NCBI RefSeq assembly: GCF_038561935.1
Contig: NZ_CP102770.1
Span: 10,052,395-10,116,394 of the forward strand
Origin: Myxococcus stipitatus
GTDB taxonomy: Bacteria; Myxococcota; Myxococcia; Myxococcales; Myxococcaceae
Direction: 5' to 3'
Length of the DNA stretch: 64,000 nucleotides
Made by a program: the position numbers and the translations under genes. The notes beneath the pieces are model-generated. The model had not been told where the DNA came from, searched no databases, and saw only the letters and a program-made list of their open reading frames with translations. Positions 1 to 8,571 of this stretch are shown here, piece by piece. Every line of letters starts with the position of its first letter. The first letter of the stretch is position 1.

Positions 1-1068
1 GTCGTAGCGCAGGGTGCCCGGGACGAGGCCGACGACCTGGGTGCCCTCCGTGTTCAGCTCCTCCAGGAAGAGGCGGTCCGGCGTGATGCTCGCGGGCCGG
101 AGCGGCTCGCTGAAGCGGACGAGGATGGGGGCATGGCGCGCGGCGACGCCCACCTCGGTCGCCTCCGGCAGGGTCGCCTGCACGCGAGGCGAGCGGGTGT
201 CGCGCGACGACGCCACCACGAACGTGTGCGTGTACGTCCGGACCAGCGGGTTGCCCGCCAGGTCCTTCGCCTTCGTGGAGAGCGTGCCGGTGACGCGTGC
301 GCCCGGCGCCGGCTGGGGGCTCACCCGGAAGAACACCGACTGGCTCGCGGCATCGTAGGTATACGTCCCGGAGAGTGGCGACGCGGGGTTCGGCCCCAGC
401 AGCTGCTCGAACTGGAGCGAGTCGGCCGTGAGCGTGCTCGGGTCCATGGGCTCGTCGAACGTGAGGACGTATACCGGCCAGGTCGATGGCACCTCCGTCA
501 CTCCGAGGAGCGGCTTGGTGGACACCACGCTCGGCGGCGACGTGTCCGACGCGAAGCCCACCGTGAAGAGGGAGTGATGGGGCACCTCCAGCGACTTGCC
601 CGTCGCCGAGCGCAGCAGCGAGGAGACCACCACCGTCACCAACGCGTCGGCGGTGAACGGGCGCGCCGGGGCGAAGGTCAACGTGCGAGTGGTGGCGTCG
701 TGAGTCAGGGTGCCCTGGAGCAAGCCCCCGTCCTCCCACACCGTGAGGACCTCCTCGTTCACCGTGGCGGCGTCCAGCGCCTCCGTGAAGCCCACGATGA
801 CCCGCGCGTTGCGAGCGACCGCCTCCGCGTCCGACGCGGGCAACACGTAGTCGATGAAGCCCAGGGCCCCCGAAGGCTGCGAGCCACCATCGCCCACGCC
901 TCCGTCCCCCGTGGGCTCCCGGCCCGCATCAGAGCCTCCCGCATCGGTCTCTCCGCCGGCGTCCGGCGGGGCATTGTCGTTCGGCGTGCTGTCCTTGCAG
1001 CCAGGGGTGAACACCATGAGGCCCAGGACACACAGGGCCCATCTCATCCAGGAGGGTTTCAAAGTCAT
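1..1068 (-). CDS. Lipoprotein with bacterial Ig-like (SbsA/Big_5-type) domains, 3' end outside window
   Basis: The reading frame opens at ATG 1068 and is still open at base 1, so 356 codons are visible and the C terminus is missing. It begins with a lipoprotein signal (MTLKPSWMRW, then a hydrophobic stretch ending FTPGC), so it is probably tethered to the envelope by the Cys near residue 24. A low-complexity Asp/Gly/Pro linker follows (residues about 25-65). After that come at least three repeats of about 100 residues with motifs such as VIVGFTEALDAATV, VYVLTFDEPMDPSTL and ILVRFSEPLRPASI. These are typical of Ig-like Big_5 domains, which usually act as spacers or adhesion modules. No enzymatic domain is visible. 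The specific function is unknown; the domain call is from the repeated F-x-E-P-(L/M) signature. Confidence 0.75.
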   Translation of the reverse strand, partial: MTLKPSWMRWALCVLGLMVFTPGCKDSTPNDNAPPDAGGETDAGGSDAGREPTGDGGVGDGGSQPSGALGFIDYVLPASDAEAVARNARVIVGFTEALDAATVNEEVLTVWEDGGLLQGTLTHDATTRTLTFAPARPFTADALVTVVVSSLLRSATGKSLEVPHHSLFTVGFASDTSPPSVVSTKPLLGVTEVPSTWPVYVLTFDEPMDPSTLTADSLQFEQLLGPNPASPLSGTYTYDAASQSVFFRVSPQPAPGARVTGTLSTKAKDLAGNPLVRTYTHTFVVASSRDTRSPRVQATLPEATEVGVAARHAPILVRFSEPLRPASITPDRLFLEELNTEGTQVVGLVPGTLRYD

Positions 1069-1393
1069 AGGGGGCTATCGCGGGCCGAACGGCGCGTGCG
1101 GCGCTGTCCGTTCCCGCGACTCGGGTGACGGCGTGACGACAGGACCACGAAGCAGCAAGAGGGACCACGCGTCGACGGAGCCCCGATACGGACTGGGGTC
1201 ATGCGCGCCCGGATAGGCGAAGGCACCTGCAATCAGGTGACAAGGGTTCGCCACACCCATCCTGTGTACCCCGAGTCTCTGACGTTTCCTCTTTCCGAGC
1301 GACGAATGTCACCCCCACCCTCAGAGGCGCACCTCGGAAAGCACGTCCGACGCCCTTGGACCGAGGGCGCCGTGCCATCACCCAGGAGGAGGC
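1069..1393. other. Intergenic region, no gene seen
   Basis: About 325 bases between the divergent lipoprotein gene and the serine hydrolase remnant. I see no convincing reading frame, RNA gene or clear promoter motif here. It may hold the promoter of the leftward lipoprotein gene. Confidence 0.4.
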
Positions 1394-2623
1394 CGGGCCC
1401 TCTCGAGCCTCGTAGCCCTTGGACTCCTCACCGGCGCGGACACCCGCAAGCCCACCACCCAGTGGGTGTCCCGCCCCTCCGAGGCCCCTCGCATCACCCG
1501 CGTCGAGCAAGGCTTTCCCGCCCTGACGCTCCCCGGTGAGACGCCTCGCCCGCGGTCCCTCCAGGAGTGGCTGGCGCTGGATGAAGTCCCTGGCGTCAGC
1601 ATCGCCGTGTTCGACAAGGGCTCGCTCGTCTGGGCCAAGGCGTATGGCGTCCAGCAGGCGGGAGCCACCGAGCCCGTCACCGTCGCCCCCCTCTTCCAGG
1701 CCGCCTCCCTCCGCAAGCCCGTGACGGCCCTCGCCGCCATGCACCACGCCGAGAGGCGCACGAGGTCGCTCGACGAGAACATCGACGCCAAGCCCGTCTC
1801 CTGGAAGCTGCCCGACAACGCGTTCACGAAGGACCAGAAGGTGACGCTGCGACGGCTGCTGTCGCACTCGGCCGGGACGACGGTGTCCGGATTCCTCGGC
1901 TACGCGGCCCAGGCCCCCGTGCCCGCACTGCACCAGGTCCTCGAGGGACAGGCTCCCGCGAACTCCTCGCCCGTGCGCGTGGACGCCGTGCCCGGCAGCC
2001 TCACGCGCTACAGCGGCGGCGGCACCACCATCGTCCCGCAGGTGCTCATCGACCAACTCCAGAAGCCCTTCGCCCGAATCATGAAGGAGACGGTGCTGGC
2101 GCCGCTCGCCATGAAGCGCAGCACCTTCGAGCAGCCGCGGCCCAAGGCCCTGGAGTCCCAAGTCGCCACCGGCACGCGGCCGGGCGGCAAGAGCGGCAAG
2201 AGCATCAAGGGGCGCTGGCACACCTACCCCGAGCAGGCCGCCGCCGGCCTGTGGAGCACGCCCTCCGAGCTCGCGCGCGTCCCGTTGGAGCTCTCCAAGG
2301 CGTGGGGGTGATGACCAACTCGGATGATGGCTACCGCCTCTTCGACAGGCTCATCGCCCGCCTGGCGGCCGAGTACGGCTGGCAGGGCCTGGCCTCCACC
2401 AACCGCGGCCCCCTTCGACACCCTGGACCTGCGGGTCCGCGTGAAGGGTGTGGACGCCGCCATCGCCTGGCTCACCACGCACCAGGCCTCGGCCCCTCCC
2501 GCGGAGAAGCTGTCCTCGGAGGCCCTCAACACCGTGGGCGACATGGTGCTCGCCAAGGGACAGGCCTCCGACGCCGTGAAGCAGCTCAAAGACCTGGGCG
2601 CGGCGGCCGCGGCGAAGCCGTAG
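1394..2623 (+). pseudogene. Degenerate beta-lactamase-family serine hydrolase
   Basis: Class C beta-lactamase/serine hydrolase family remnant. The frame with a signal-like stretch (RALSSLVALGLLTG) runs into residues containing the nucleophile motif S-L-R-K (QAASLRKPVTA) and a YSG motif in the place of Y-x-N. It stops at 2311 after ELSKAWG. The usual C-terminal piece of the family (MTNSDDGYRLFDRLIARLAAEYGW, split here as MTNSDDGYRLF and IARLAAEYGW) is found in another frame from 2311. The tail resumes in the original frame (FDTLDLRVRVKG onward) and ends at 2623. The segment that should join the first two pieces, about 40-50 residues with the HGG/KTG-like box, is missing. No good start codon or ribosome site is visible; the first usable one is GTG 1466. 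I read this as a gene inactivated by an internal deletion plus frameshifts. Assembly error is the alternative for the frameshifts, not for the missing segment. Confidence 0.7.
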
Positions 2624-3886
2624 TCACGCCTTCGCGTCGTTCAGCCGCGCCGCCTGCGTCAGCAGGTAGTTTCGCTCCGGGAGGCTGGTGGTGCGCTCCG
2701 CCGCCTGGCGGTAGTGCGCCACCGCCTCCGCATGTCGCCCCGCCCGCTCCAAGAGGTGCGCGCGGACCGCGTCCAGGCGGTGGCTCTCCTCCAGCCGCCC
2801 CTCCGCGTCCAGCGCCTTCACGAGCGCAAGCCCCACCTCCGGCCCGTGCACCATCGCCGTCGCGATGGCGTGGTTGAGCGCCACCACCGGGTTGTCGGAC
2901 AGCTCCATCAGCACGCCGTAGAGCGCCAGAATCTGGGGCCAGTCCGTGTCCTCCGCCCGCGCGGCCTCGTCGTGCACCGCCGCGATGGCCGCCTGCACCT
3001 GGTACATCCCCAGCGAGCCCTTCGACAGCGTCGCGGAGATGAGCGCGACGCCCTCCTCAATCATCCCCGCGTTCCACAAGCGCCGGTCCTGCACGTCGAG
3101 CGGAACCAGCTCCCCCTCCGGCCCCGTCCTCGCCGCGCGCCGCGCATCCGTGAGCAGCATCAGCGCCAGGAGCCCCGCCACCTCGCCGTCCTCCGGCAGC
3201 AGCGCGTGCAGCATCCTCATGAGGCGTATCGCCTCGCCCGACAGGTCCGTGCGGTGCAGCTCCGGTCCGGAGCTCGCCGTGTAGCCCTCGCTGAAGATGA
3301 GATAGAGCACATGCAGCACCGCGCCCAGCCGCTGCGCCGTCTCCTCCGGCGTGGGCTTCTGGAACGGCACCCCGGAGCCCTGGATGCTCTGCTTCGCCCG
3401 GCTGATCCGCTGCGCCATCGTCGACTCGGGGACGAGGAACGCCTTGGCGATTTCCGCCGTCGTCAACCCGCCCACCGCGCGCAGCGTCAGCGCAATCGCG
3501 GAGGCCGTGGTCAGCGCCGGGTGACAGCACATGAACAACAACACGAGCGCGTCGTCCCGCCCCGCCAGCTCGTCGCCATCCCTGGGCAGCACGAGCTGGA
3601 GCTCGGGCGGCACCAGGCTCACCACCAGCTCCTCGCGGTGGCGGCGCGCGGCCTCGGCGCGCACGTGGTCCGTGATTCGCCGCGAAGCGACCTGTATCAA
3701 CCACGCCCGCGGGTCCTCCGGCACGCCGTCGCGCGGCCACTGCAGGGCCGCCGCGAGCAGCGCCTCCTGCACCGCGTCCTCCGAGGCCCCGAAGTCCCGA
3801 AACTTCCGGAGGATGGCACCCAGCACCCGCGGCGCATGCTCCCGCAGCAGGTGCTCGATGCGGCTGTGACTCGACTCCGTCATCAC
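2624..3886 (-). CDS. ECF sigma factor, ECF42/DUF6596 type
   Basis: A 420-residue extracytoplasmic-function sigma factor. Residues about 10-80 form sigma region 2 (LREHAPRVLGAILRKF, DAVQEALLAAALQWP) and about 105-170 region 4 (LTTAEIAKAFLVPESTMAQRISRAK). A long C-terminal extension of about 230 residues has the helical, TPR-like character of the ECF42 group (RLGAVLHVLYLIFSEGY, then NPVVALNHAIATAM). Members of this group are usually encoded next to YCII/DGPF proteins, as here. The start overlaps the stop of the upstream YCII-like gene by four bases (ATGA), so the two are translationally coupled. No anti-sigma factor is visible nearby, which is normal for ECF42. Its target promoters cannot be read from the sequence. 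Confidence 0.9.
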   Translation of the reverse strand: MMTESSHSRIEHLLREHAPRVLGAILRKFRDFGASEDAVQEALLAAALQWPRDGVPEDPRAWLIQVASRRITDHVRAEAARRHREELVVSLVPPELQLVLPRDGDELAGRDDALVLLFMCCHPALTTASAIALTLRAVGGLTTAEIAKAFLVPESTMAQRISRAKQSIQGSGVPFQKPTPEETAQRLGAVLHVLYLIFSEGYTASSGPELHRTDLSGEAIRLMRMLHALLPEDGEVAGLLALMLLTDARRAARTGPEGELVPLDVQDRRLWNAGMIEEGVALISATLSKGSLGMYQVQAAIAAVHDEAARAEDTDWPQILALYGVLMELSDNPVVALNHAIATAMVHGPEVGLALVKALDAEGRLEESHRLDAVRAHLLERAGRHAEAVAHYRQAAERTTSLPERNYLLTQAARLNDAKA

Positions 3887-4284
3887 ATCATGTCGGGCGG
3901 CGGACCACTCATCACCTGCCGCACTTCGATCGCCATGTTGAGCGGCACGCCCCCACGCCCGGGCGCGGCGGACGCCTCCGCGGCGATGTCATAGGCCCGC
4001 TCCGGGCTGTCCACTTCGACAATCCAGTAGCCCGCGAGGAACTCCTTCGACTCGGGGAAGACGCCGTCCGTGATGGGCTTGCCGTCCGCGCCCGCGCGGA
4101 CCCGCTTCGCCTGGTCCGGGAACGCCAGGCCCTCGGCCACCAGCAGCTCCCCCGTCCCGCTGAGCTTCTTCGCGAAGCCCACCATGAACCGGATGTGCGC
4201 CTGGATGTCCTCCTTCGGCCAGTGAAGGATGGAGCCCGCTCCCTCGCGAGGGGAGTTCATCATCAGCATGTATTTCATCTTCAT
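3883..4284 (-). CDS. YCII/DGPF-family protein, partner of the ECF42 sigma factor
   Basis: A 133-residue protein of the YCII-related (DGPF) family. It starts MKMKYMLMMNSP and carries the family pattern FPESKEFLAGYWIVEVDSPERAYDIAAEAS, here seen as EFLAGYWIVEV followed by the aspartate-rich turn. In this copy the eponymous DGPF box reads DGVFPE. The family has a ferredoxin-like fold and is very often encoded with ECF42 sigma factors; its biochemical role is not established. The gene precedes and overlaps the sigma-factor gene by four bases, so they form a two-gene operon. ATG 4284 is chosen because a GAGAG stretch lies about nine bases upstream; ATG 4278 is possible. Confidence 0.85.
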   Translation of the reverse strand: MKMKYMLMMNSPREGAGSILHWPKEDIQAHIRFMVGFAKKLSGTGELLVAEGLAFPDQAKRVRAGADGKPITDGVFPESKEFLAGYWIVEVDSPERAYDIAAEASAAPGRGGVPLNMAIEVRQVMSGPPPDMM

Positions 4285-4407
4285 GGGGTGGCTCTCTCGT
4301 CTCTTCGGTCACCCGCGCCCCGGGATTGGGTGCGCGTTCATCGGGATGTCGGAGCCACGCGCGAGGTCTCGACATCGCCGATGAAAATAATCGACGCGAC
4401 TCGCAAG

Positions 4408-4436
4408 CTGGCGGAACAACTGGAGTCTTCCGCCAG
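4408..4436 (-). terminator. Hairpin downstream of glcD-like gene
   Basis: Perfect 9-bp arms CTGGCGGAA / TTCCGCCAG with an 11-base loop, just after the leftward oxidase gene. There is no adjacent T run on that strand, so it is a plausible but not classical terminator. Confidence 0.45.
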
Positions 4437-4441
4437 AATCT

Positions 4442-5812
4442 TCAGCAGACCTTGCCCGGATTGAGGATACCCAGCGGGTCCATGGCCCCCTTGAGGCGCC
4501 GGTGCAGCCGCAGGGCCTCCTCCCCCAGCTGCCGCCCCAGGAAGGGCTGCTTGAGCACCCCCACCCCGTGCTCCCCGGTGATGGTGCCCCCCAGCGCCAG
4601 CGCCGCCTCCAGGATGTCGTCGAACGCCGCGCGGGCCCTCGACAGCGCCGCGGGGTCCTTCCGGTCGAAGACGACGGTGGGGTGCATGTTGCCGTCCCCC
4701 GCGTGGCCGAAAGTCCCCACCAGGACCTCGCGCCGCGCGGCGATACCCTCGATGGCGGCGAGCAGCTCCGGGATTCGCGACAGCGGCACCCCCACGTCGT
4801 CCAGCAGCGTCGCCCCCTGCCGCTCCAGCGCGGGGAAGGCCAGCCTCCGCGCGGTGAGGAGCAGCTCCCCTTCCGCCTCGTCCTCGGAGTGGGTGACGAA
4901 GGTGGCGCCCGCCGCCTCGCAGCAGCGCGCCATCGCCTCGATGTCCGCCACGCCCTGGTCCCCGCCCGCGTCGGAGCGCGCCAGCAGGAAGGCCGCCGCC
5001 TCCCCGTCCAGGCCCAGCGGCTTGTACGCCTCCACCGCGCGGCACGTGGCCCGGTCCATCAGCTCCAGCAGGGAGGGCCGCGTGCGCGCCATGATGTCCG
5101 TGACGGCCAGGCCCGCGCCCGCGAGCGTGGGGAAGGTGGCCACCAGCGTCGTCGCGCGAGGCGGCTTGGGGCGCAGCTTCAGCGTCGCCTCGGTGATGAC
5201 GCCCAGCGTGCCCTCCGAGCCGACGAACAGCCGCGTCAGGTCATAGCCCGCGACGTTCTTCATCGTGCGCCCGCCCGTGCGCACCACGGAGCCATCCGCC
5301 AGCACGACCTCGAGCCCCAGCACCGCGTCCCCGGTGACGCCGTACTTCACGCAGCACAGGCCCCCCGCGTTCGTCGCCAGGTTGCCGCCCAGGCTGGAGA
5401 ACTCCCAGCTCGCCGGGTCCGGCGCGTACCAGAGGCCCTTCTCCGCCGCCGCGGCCTTCACCTCCGCGTTCAACACCCCAGGTTGAACCACTGCCAGCAA
5501 ACCTCGGGGGTCCACCTCCAACACCCGGTTCATCCGCATCAGCGACAGCACGATGCAGCCGTCCGTCGCGTTCGCCCCACCGGACAGCCCGGAGCCCGCG
5601 CCCCGAGGCACCACCGGCACCTTCCTCGCGGAGGCAAGCCGCAGCACCGCGCGCACGTCGTCCGTACACGTCGCGCGCACGAGCACCGCGGGCCGCCCCG
5701 ACGGCGCCCACTCCGCCTGGTCGCGGCGGTGCGCCTCCAGCACGTCCGCGTCGGTGACGAGCGCCTCCGGGGGAAGCACCGCCGCCAGCTCTCGCAACAG
5801 GGCCGTGTTCAT
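4442..5812 (-). CDS. glcD: FAD-linked glycolate/D-lactate oxidase subunit (GlcD-like)
   Basis: A 456-residue flavoprotein of the GlcD/D-lactate dehydrogenase family, which oxidises 2-hydroxy acids such as glycolate or D-lactate to the 2-oxo acid. The FAD-binding PCMH domain is at about residues 40-220 (VVPRGAGSGLSGGANA; SSLGGNLATNAGG; RTMKNVAGYDLTRLFVGSEG). The C-terminal FAD-oxidase domain has FGHAGDGNMHPT and TGEHGVGVLK, which normally contribute to substrate and metal binding. Start ATG 5812 is chosen over the in-frame ATGs upstream (5860, 5830) because GGGAG lies about nine bases before it and homologues begin near this point. No glcE or glcF neighbour is visible, so the electron acceptor is unknown; a single-subunit enzyme is likely. 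Confidence 0.85.
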   Translation of the reverse strand: MNTALLRELAAVLPPEALVTDADVLEAHRRDQAEWAPSGRPAVLVRATCTDDVRAVLRLASARKVPVVPRGAGSGLSGGANATDGCIVLSLMRMNRVLEVDPRGLLAVVQPGVLNAEVKAAAAEKGLWYAPDPASWEFSSLGGNLATNAGGLCCVKYGVTGDAVLGLEVVLADGSVVRTGGRTMKNVAGYDLTRLFVGSEGTLGVITEATLKLRPKPPRATTLVATFPTLAGAGLAVTDIMARTRPSLLELMDRATCRAVEAYKPLGLDGEAAAFLLARSDAGGDQGVADIEAMARCCEAAGATFVTHSEDEAEGELLLTARRLAFPALERQGATLLDDVGVPLSRIPELLAAIEGIAARREVLVGTFGHAGDGNMHPTVVFDRKDPAALSRARAAFDDILEAALALGGTITGEHGVGVLKQPFLGRQLGEEALRLHRRLKGAMDPLGILNPGKVC

Positions 5813-6042
5813 GACGAGTGCTCTCCCACCCATGCGCGCATCTTCGGATGCAGGGCCCACCTACCTGATGCCGCCATCGGCTCGGCGAGAAAGCGAAGGG
5901 GCGCCACCCGAGGACGGCCCCCCGTCGTGCCCGAACTGTTCTCCGGGCAACCATGCTGTCCAACCTCCCGGATTGACGCAAGGACAGCGCCCTCACGAGG
6001 ATGCGCGCGCTGCTCGGTGCGACCCAAACGGAGGCGACTGGC

Positions 6043-6606
6043 ATGGCCAAGGTGCTGATTCTGGCTGGTGACGCGGCGGAGTCCCTGGAGGTGATGTACC
6101 CGTACCAACGGCTGCTGGAGGAGGGCTACGAGGTCCACCTCGCCGCCCCGTCGAAGAAGAAGCTCCAGTTCGTGGTGCACGACTTCGTGGACGGCTTCGA
6201 CACGTACACGGAGAAGCCCGGCTACACGTGGCAGGCGGACCTGGCCTTCTCGGAGGTGAACCCCGCCGACTACGTCGCCCTGGTCATCCCCGGTGGCCGC
6301 GCCCCCGAGTACCTCCGCAACAACGCCGACTGTCAGCGCATCGTCCGGTCCTTCTTCGAGCAGAACCGCCCCGTGGCCCACATCTGCCACGGCCCGCTGC
6401 TGCTCACCGCCGCTGGCGTCCTCAAGGGCCGCAAGAGCGCCGCCTACCCCGCGCTGAAGCTCGACGTGCAGGGCGCGGGCGCGGAGTTCATCGACTCCGC
6501 CGCGGTCCTCGACGGGAACATGGTCTCCGCCCGCGCCTGGCCGGACCACCCCTCGTGGATGCGCGAGTTCATGAAGCTGCTGCGCGCCAAGGCCCCCGCG
6601 GCCTGA
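6043..6606 (+). CDS. DJ-1/PfpI-family protein
   Basis: A 187-residue member of the DJ-1/PfpI glutamine-amidotransferase-like superfamily. It has the flavodoxin-like start MAKVLILAGDAAESLEVMYP, whose Glu matches the conserved acidic residue near the nucleophile. The nucleophile elbow reads HICHGPLLL (Cys in A-H-I-C-H-G-P). The second domain half has the AYPALKLDV and GNMVSARAWPDHP boxes. Start ATG 6043 has GGAGG eight bases upstream; the in-frame ATG 6001 gives an unconserved leader. Family members act as peptidases, glyoxalases or stress chaperones. The sequence shows the Cys-His pair but does not settle the reaction. A strong hairpin follows the gene. Confidence 0.85.
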   Translation: MAKVLILAGDAAESLEVMYPYQRLLEEGYEVHLAAPSKKKLQFVVHDFVDGFDTYTEKPGYTWQADLAFSEVNPADYVALVIPGGRAPEYLRNNADCQRIVRSFFEQNRPVAHICHGPLLLTAAGVLKGRKSAAYPALKLDVQGAGAEFIDSAAVLDGNMVSARAWPDHPSWMREFMKLLRAKAPAA

Positions 6607-6615
6607 CGTCTTGAC

Positions 6616-6649
6616 GCCAGGGCCCGCTCCCGCCGAAGTGGGCCCTGGC
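6616..6649 (+). terminator. Hairpin after the DJ-1/PfpI gene
   Basis: Perfect 10-bp arms GCCAGGGCCC / GGGCCCTGGC with a 14-base loop, ten bases after the stop codon. No T tail follows, so it may terminate weakly or only protect the 3' end. It separates the gene from the methyltransferase downstream. Confidence 0.5.
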
Positions 6650-6667
6650 GGCCGTCCCCGCCCCACC

Positions 6668-7420
6668 ATGTCCGAGGACTCCCCCACGCCCCCCAGGAGG
6701 ACAGCGCTCGACACGTCGGTCCCCGACTTCGACATGCCCTTCCCCCAGATGCTCGCCGTGCGCGTCTGGAGCGTGCTGTTGGAGGTCATCACCCGGCTGG
6801 GGGACCTGCTGGTGCTCGTCCTCCGTCCGCGCCTCGTCCCGCCCTACCTGAGCCTCTGGCTGCGCGAAGCACTCGCCTCCCCCTACCGCGCGCGTCGCTC
6901 GTTCGACGTGGTCCGCGTCCTCCACGCCAGCCAGCAGCACTTCCGGGAGCTCATCTACGGGGAGACGCCCATCCACACCGCCGTGTGGCTCTTCAAGAAG
7001 GCGGGCCTCACCTCCTCGTCCCAGCTGGTGGACCTGGGCGCGGGCCGGGGCCGCGTGCTCCTCGCCGCGCGCTGGATGGGCGCCCGGGCCCGAGGCATCG
7101 AGCTGTTGGAGCAGCACGTGACGCTCGCCTCGGGGCTGGCGCGCCGGGCCGGCGCGGAGCTGCGCCAGGGGGACGCCACCCAGGCCGACCTGGGCGACGC
7201 CACCCACGTCTTCATCAACTGGACCGCGCTGTCCCCCGAGACCCGGGAGCGCATCGTCGAGCGCCTGCGCACCTGCCGCCCCGGCACCCGCGTCCTCACC
7301 GTCACCCGCCCCGTGGAGGGCCCGGGCTTCACCCTCCTCTCCCGGCACTCGCTCCTCTTCACCTGGGGCGTGGAGCACGTCTGGATTCACGAGCGGTGCG
7401 CCCCCGGGGATGCGCTTTGA
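6668..7420 (+). CDS. Class I SAM-dependent methyltransferase, DOT1-like
   Basis: A 250-residue protein with a class I methyltransferase core. Motif I is LVDLGAGRGRVLLAARW (residues about 122-138), followed by the acidic end of strand 2 (ARGIELLEQH). A DATQAD segment and the FINWTALSPETRERI loop resemble the DOT1-type methyltransferases found in bacteria. The N terminus (residues about 30-70) is hydrophobic and amphipathic (MLAVRVWSVLLEVITRLGDLLVLVL), suggesting membrane association. ATG 6668 is preferred over the TTG at 6611, which lies before the hairpin of the upstream gene. The substrate is not predictable. Confidence 0.75.
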   Translation: MSEDSPTPPRRTALDTSVPDFDMPFPQMLAVRVWSVLLEVITRLGDLLVLVLRPRLVPPYLSLWLREALASPYRARRSFDVVRVLHASQQHFRELIYGETPIHTAVWLFKKAGLTSSSQLVDLGAGRGRVLLAARWMGARARGIELLEQHVTLASGLARRAGAELRQGDATQADLGDATHVFINWTALSPETRERIVERLRTCRPGTRVLTVTRPVEGPGFTLLSRHSLLFTWGVEHVWIHERCAPGDAL

Positions 7421-7615
7421 GATGCAAACACTCCAGCCCGGGCACGGGTGGACCCGACTCCCGCGTGGCTTCCTCTCGTGGCGGCTCCATGCCTAGGCTC
7501 GCCGGCTCGATGCCGGTCGGACGGGTCCGCCTCCCCCCGGGGCGCGCCCTCCTCACTACCGGATGACTCAGGTCCCCGGGCCCATGGGCCGAGGGGCACA
7601 CAGGAGCAGGCTCAC

Positions 7616-7897
7616 ATGAAGGCATGGATGGCCGTGGCGATGCTGGCGGTGGTTCCCCTGGTCGGTTGCGGTGGCTCGCGCGAGCTGAACCGCGCGCGCG
7701 CCGAGTCGAACGTGCTGCGCAAGGACGCCGAGTCGCTGCGCGCGGAGAACGAGGCGCTGAAGACCAAGGTGTCCGAGCTGGAGGGGGAGCTGGCCAACGT
7801 CTCGAAGGAGCGCGACGAGCTGAAGGTCGCCGCGGAGCAGGCCGCCGCCGCTCCGGCCGTGGTCCCCGCCGCCGGTGGCAAGAAGCGCAAGAAGTAG
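7616..7897 (+). CDS. Small coiled-coil lipoprotein
   Basis: A 93-residue protein starting MKAWMAVAMLAVVPLVGCGG, a lipoprotein signal with the lipid-attachment Cys at residue 18. Residues about 25-75 form a heptad-rich coiled coil (LRKDAESLRAENEALKTKV, SELEGELANVSKERDEL). An Ala/Pro stretch and a very basic end, GGKKRKK, follow. Lipoproteins of this shape resemble Lpp-like spacers, and the basic tail could contact peptidoglycan or an acidic polymer; that is inference. GGAGCAGG lies eight bases upstream of the ATG. Confidence 0.75.
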   Translation: MKAWMAVAMLAVVPLVGCGGSRELNRARAESNVLRKDAESLRAENEALKTKVSELEGELANVSKERDELKVAAEQAAAAPAVVPAAGGKKRKK

Positions 7898-8102
7898 TCC
7901 CCGTCTCCCAGGGAGCATTCCGGCGTGTCGGAGCGTTCGGCCCGACACGTCGGAGGCCCTGTCGGAAGCGCCCCTCGTGAGGCGCGCCCAGGGCACCTCG
8001 GGCCACATGCGCCCGGCACACCCACTGCACTGACGGACGGGCACCCAGGGCAATCCAGCCCCGGACGCGGCCAAGCCAGCGCCGCGCTCGCAGGAGTGCG
8101 CC

Positions 8103-8495
8103 ATGCCTGAAGTGACCATCGACAAGCCCGCGCAGCCGCAAGCCTCTCCCCAGACGACGGAGAGCCTGACGGCGACACTCGTCAACCAGACCCAGGGCAA
8201 CCTGGTGCTCGTGAAGTCGGCCAGCGGGCTGCAGTGGACCCGCCCGCCTCCGGCCACCATCTCCCCGGGCCAGTCCGGGCAGTTCGCCAGCCCCGGGGAC
8301 TTCAGCAACCCGTCCTCGGGCTACGTCGTCTACCAGTCCTCCTCCGCGGGCAGCGCGACCTTCACCCTCTCCTGGACCATCCCCTCCATCGGCCCCAACA
8401 GCATCAACTGGCAGACGACCCCGGGGCTCAGCGCGCAGGAGAGCGGCTCGTTGAGCGGGTGGAACCTGTCCGCCGCCTGGTTCATCAGCGGGTGA
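8103..8495 (+). CDS. Small beta-rich protein, possibly aegerolysin/ET79 crystal-protein-like
   Basis: A 130-residue protein without signal peptide. After a Gln/Pro-rich N terminus it is a beta-strand-rich domain with the pattern VNQTQGNLVLVKSASG, LQWTRPPPATISPGQSGQF and YVVYQSSSAGSATFTL. The PP-x-TI-x-PG-x-SG-x-F box followed by a V-x-Y strand is reminiscent of aegerolysin-type or ET79-type small crystal proteins, which bind lipids or form pores with partners. I cannot confirm this by alignment. An upstream region of about 200 bases and the sigma54 activator 77 bases downstream on the same strand suggest a regulated locus. It could equally be an unrelated secreted lectin-like fold. Confidence 0.6.
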   Translation: MPEVTIDKPAQPQASPQTTESLTATLVNQTQGNLVLVKSASGLQWTRPPPATISPGQSGQFASPGDFSNPSSGYVVYQSSSAGSATFTLSWTIPSIGPNSINWQTTPGLSAQESGSLSGWNLSAAWFISG

Positions 8496-8571
8496 GGACA
8501 TGCCGGTGAGCGCCGGGTCCGCGCTCCTCGCTCATGGCTGGGCTAGAGTCCCGAGGCCCAGGTCCACCACC

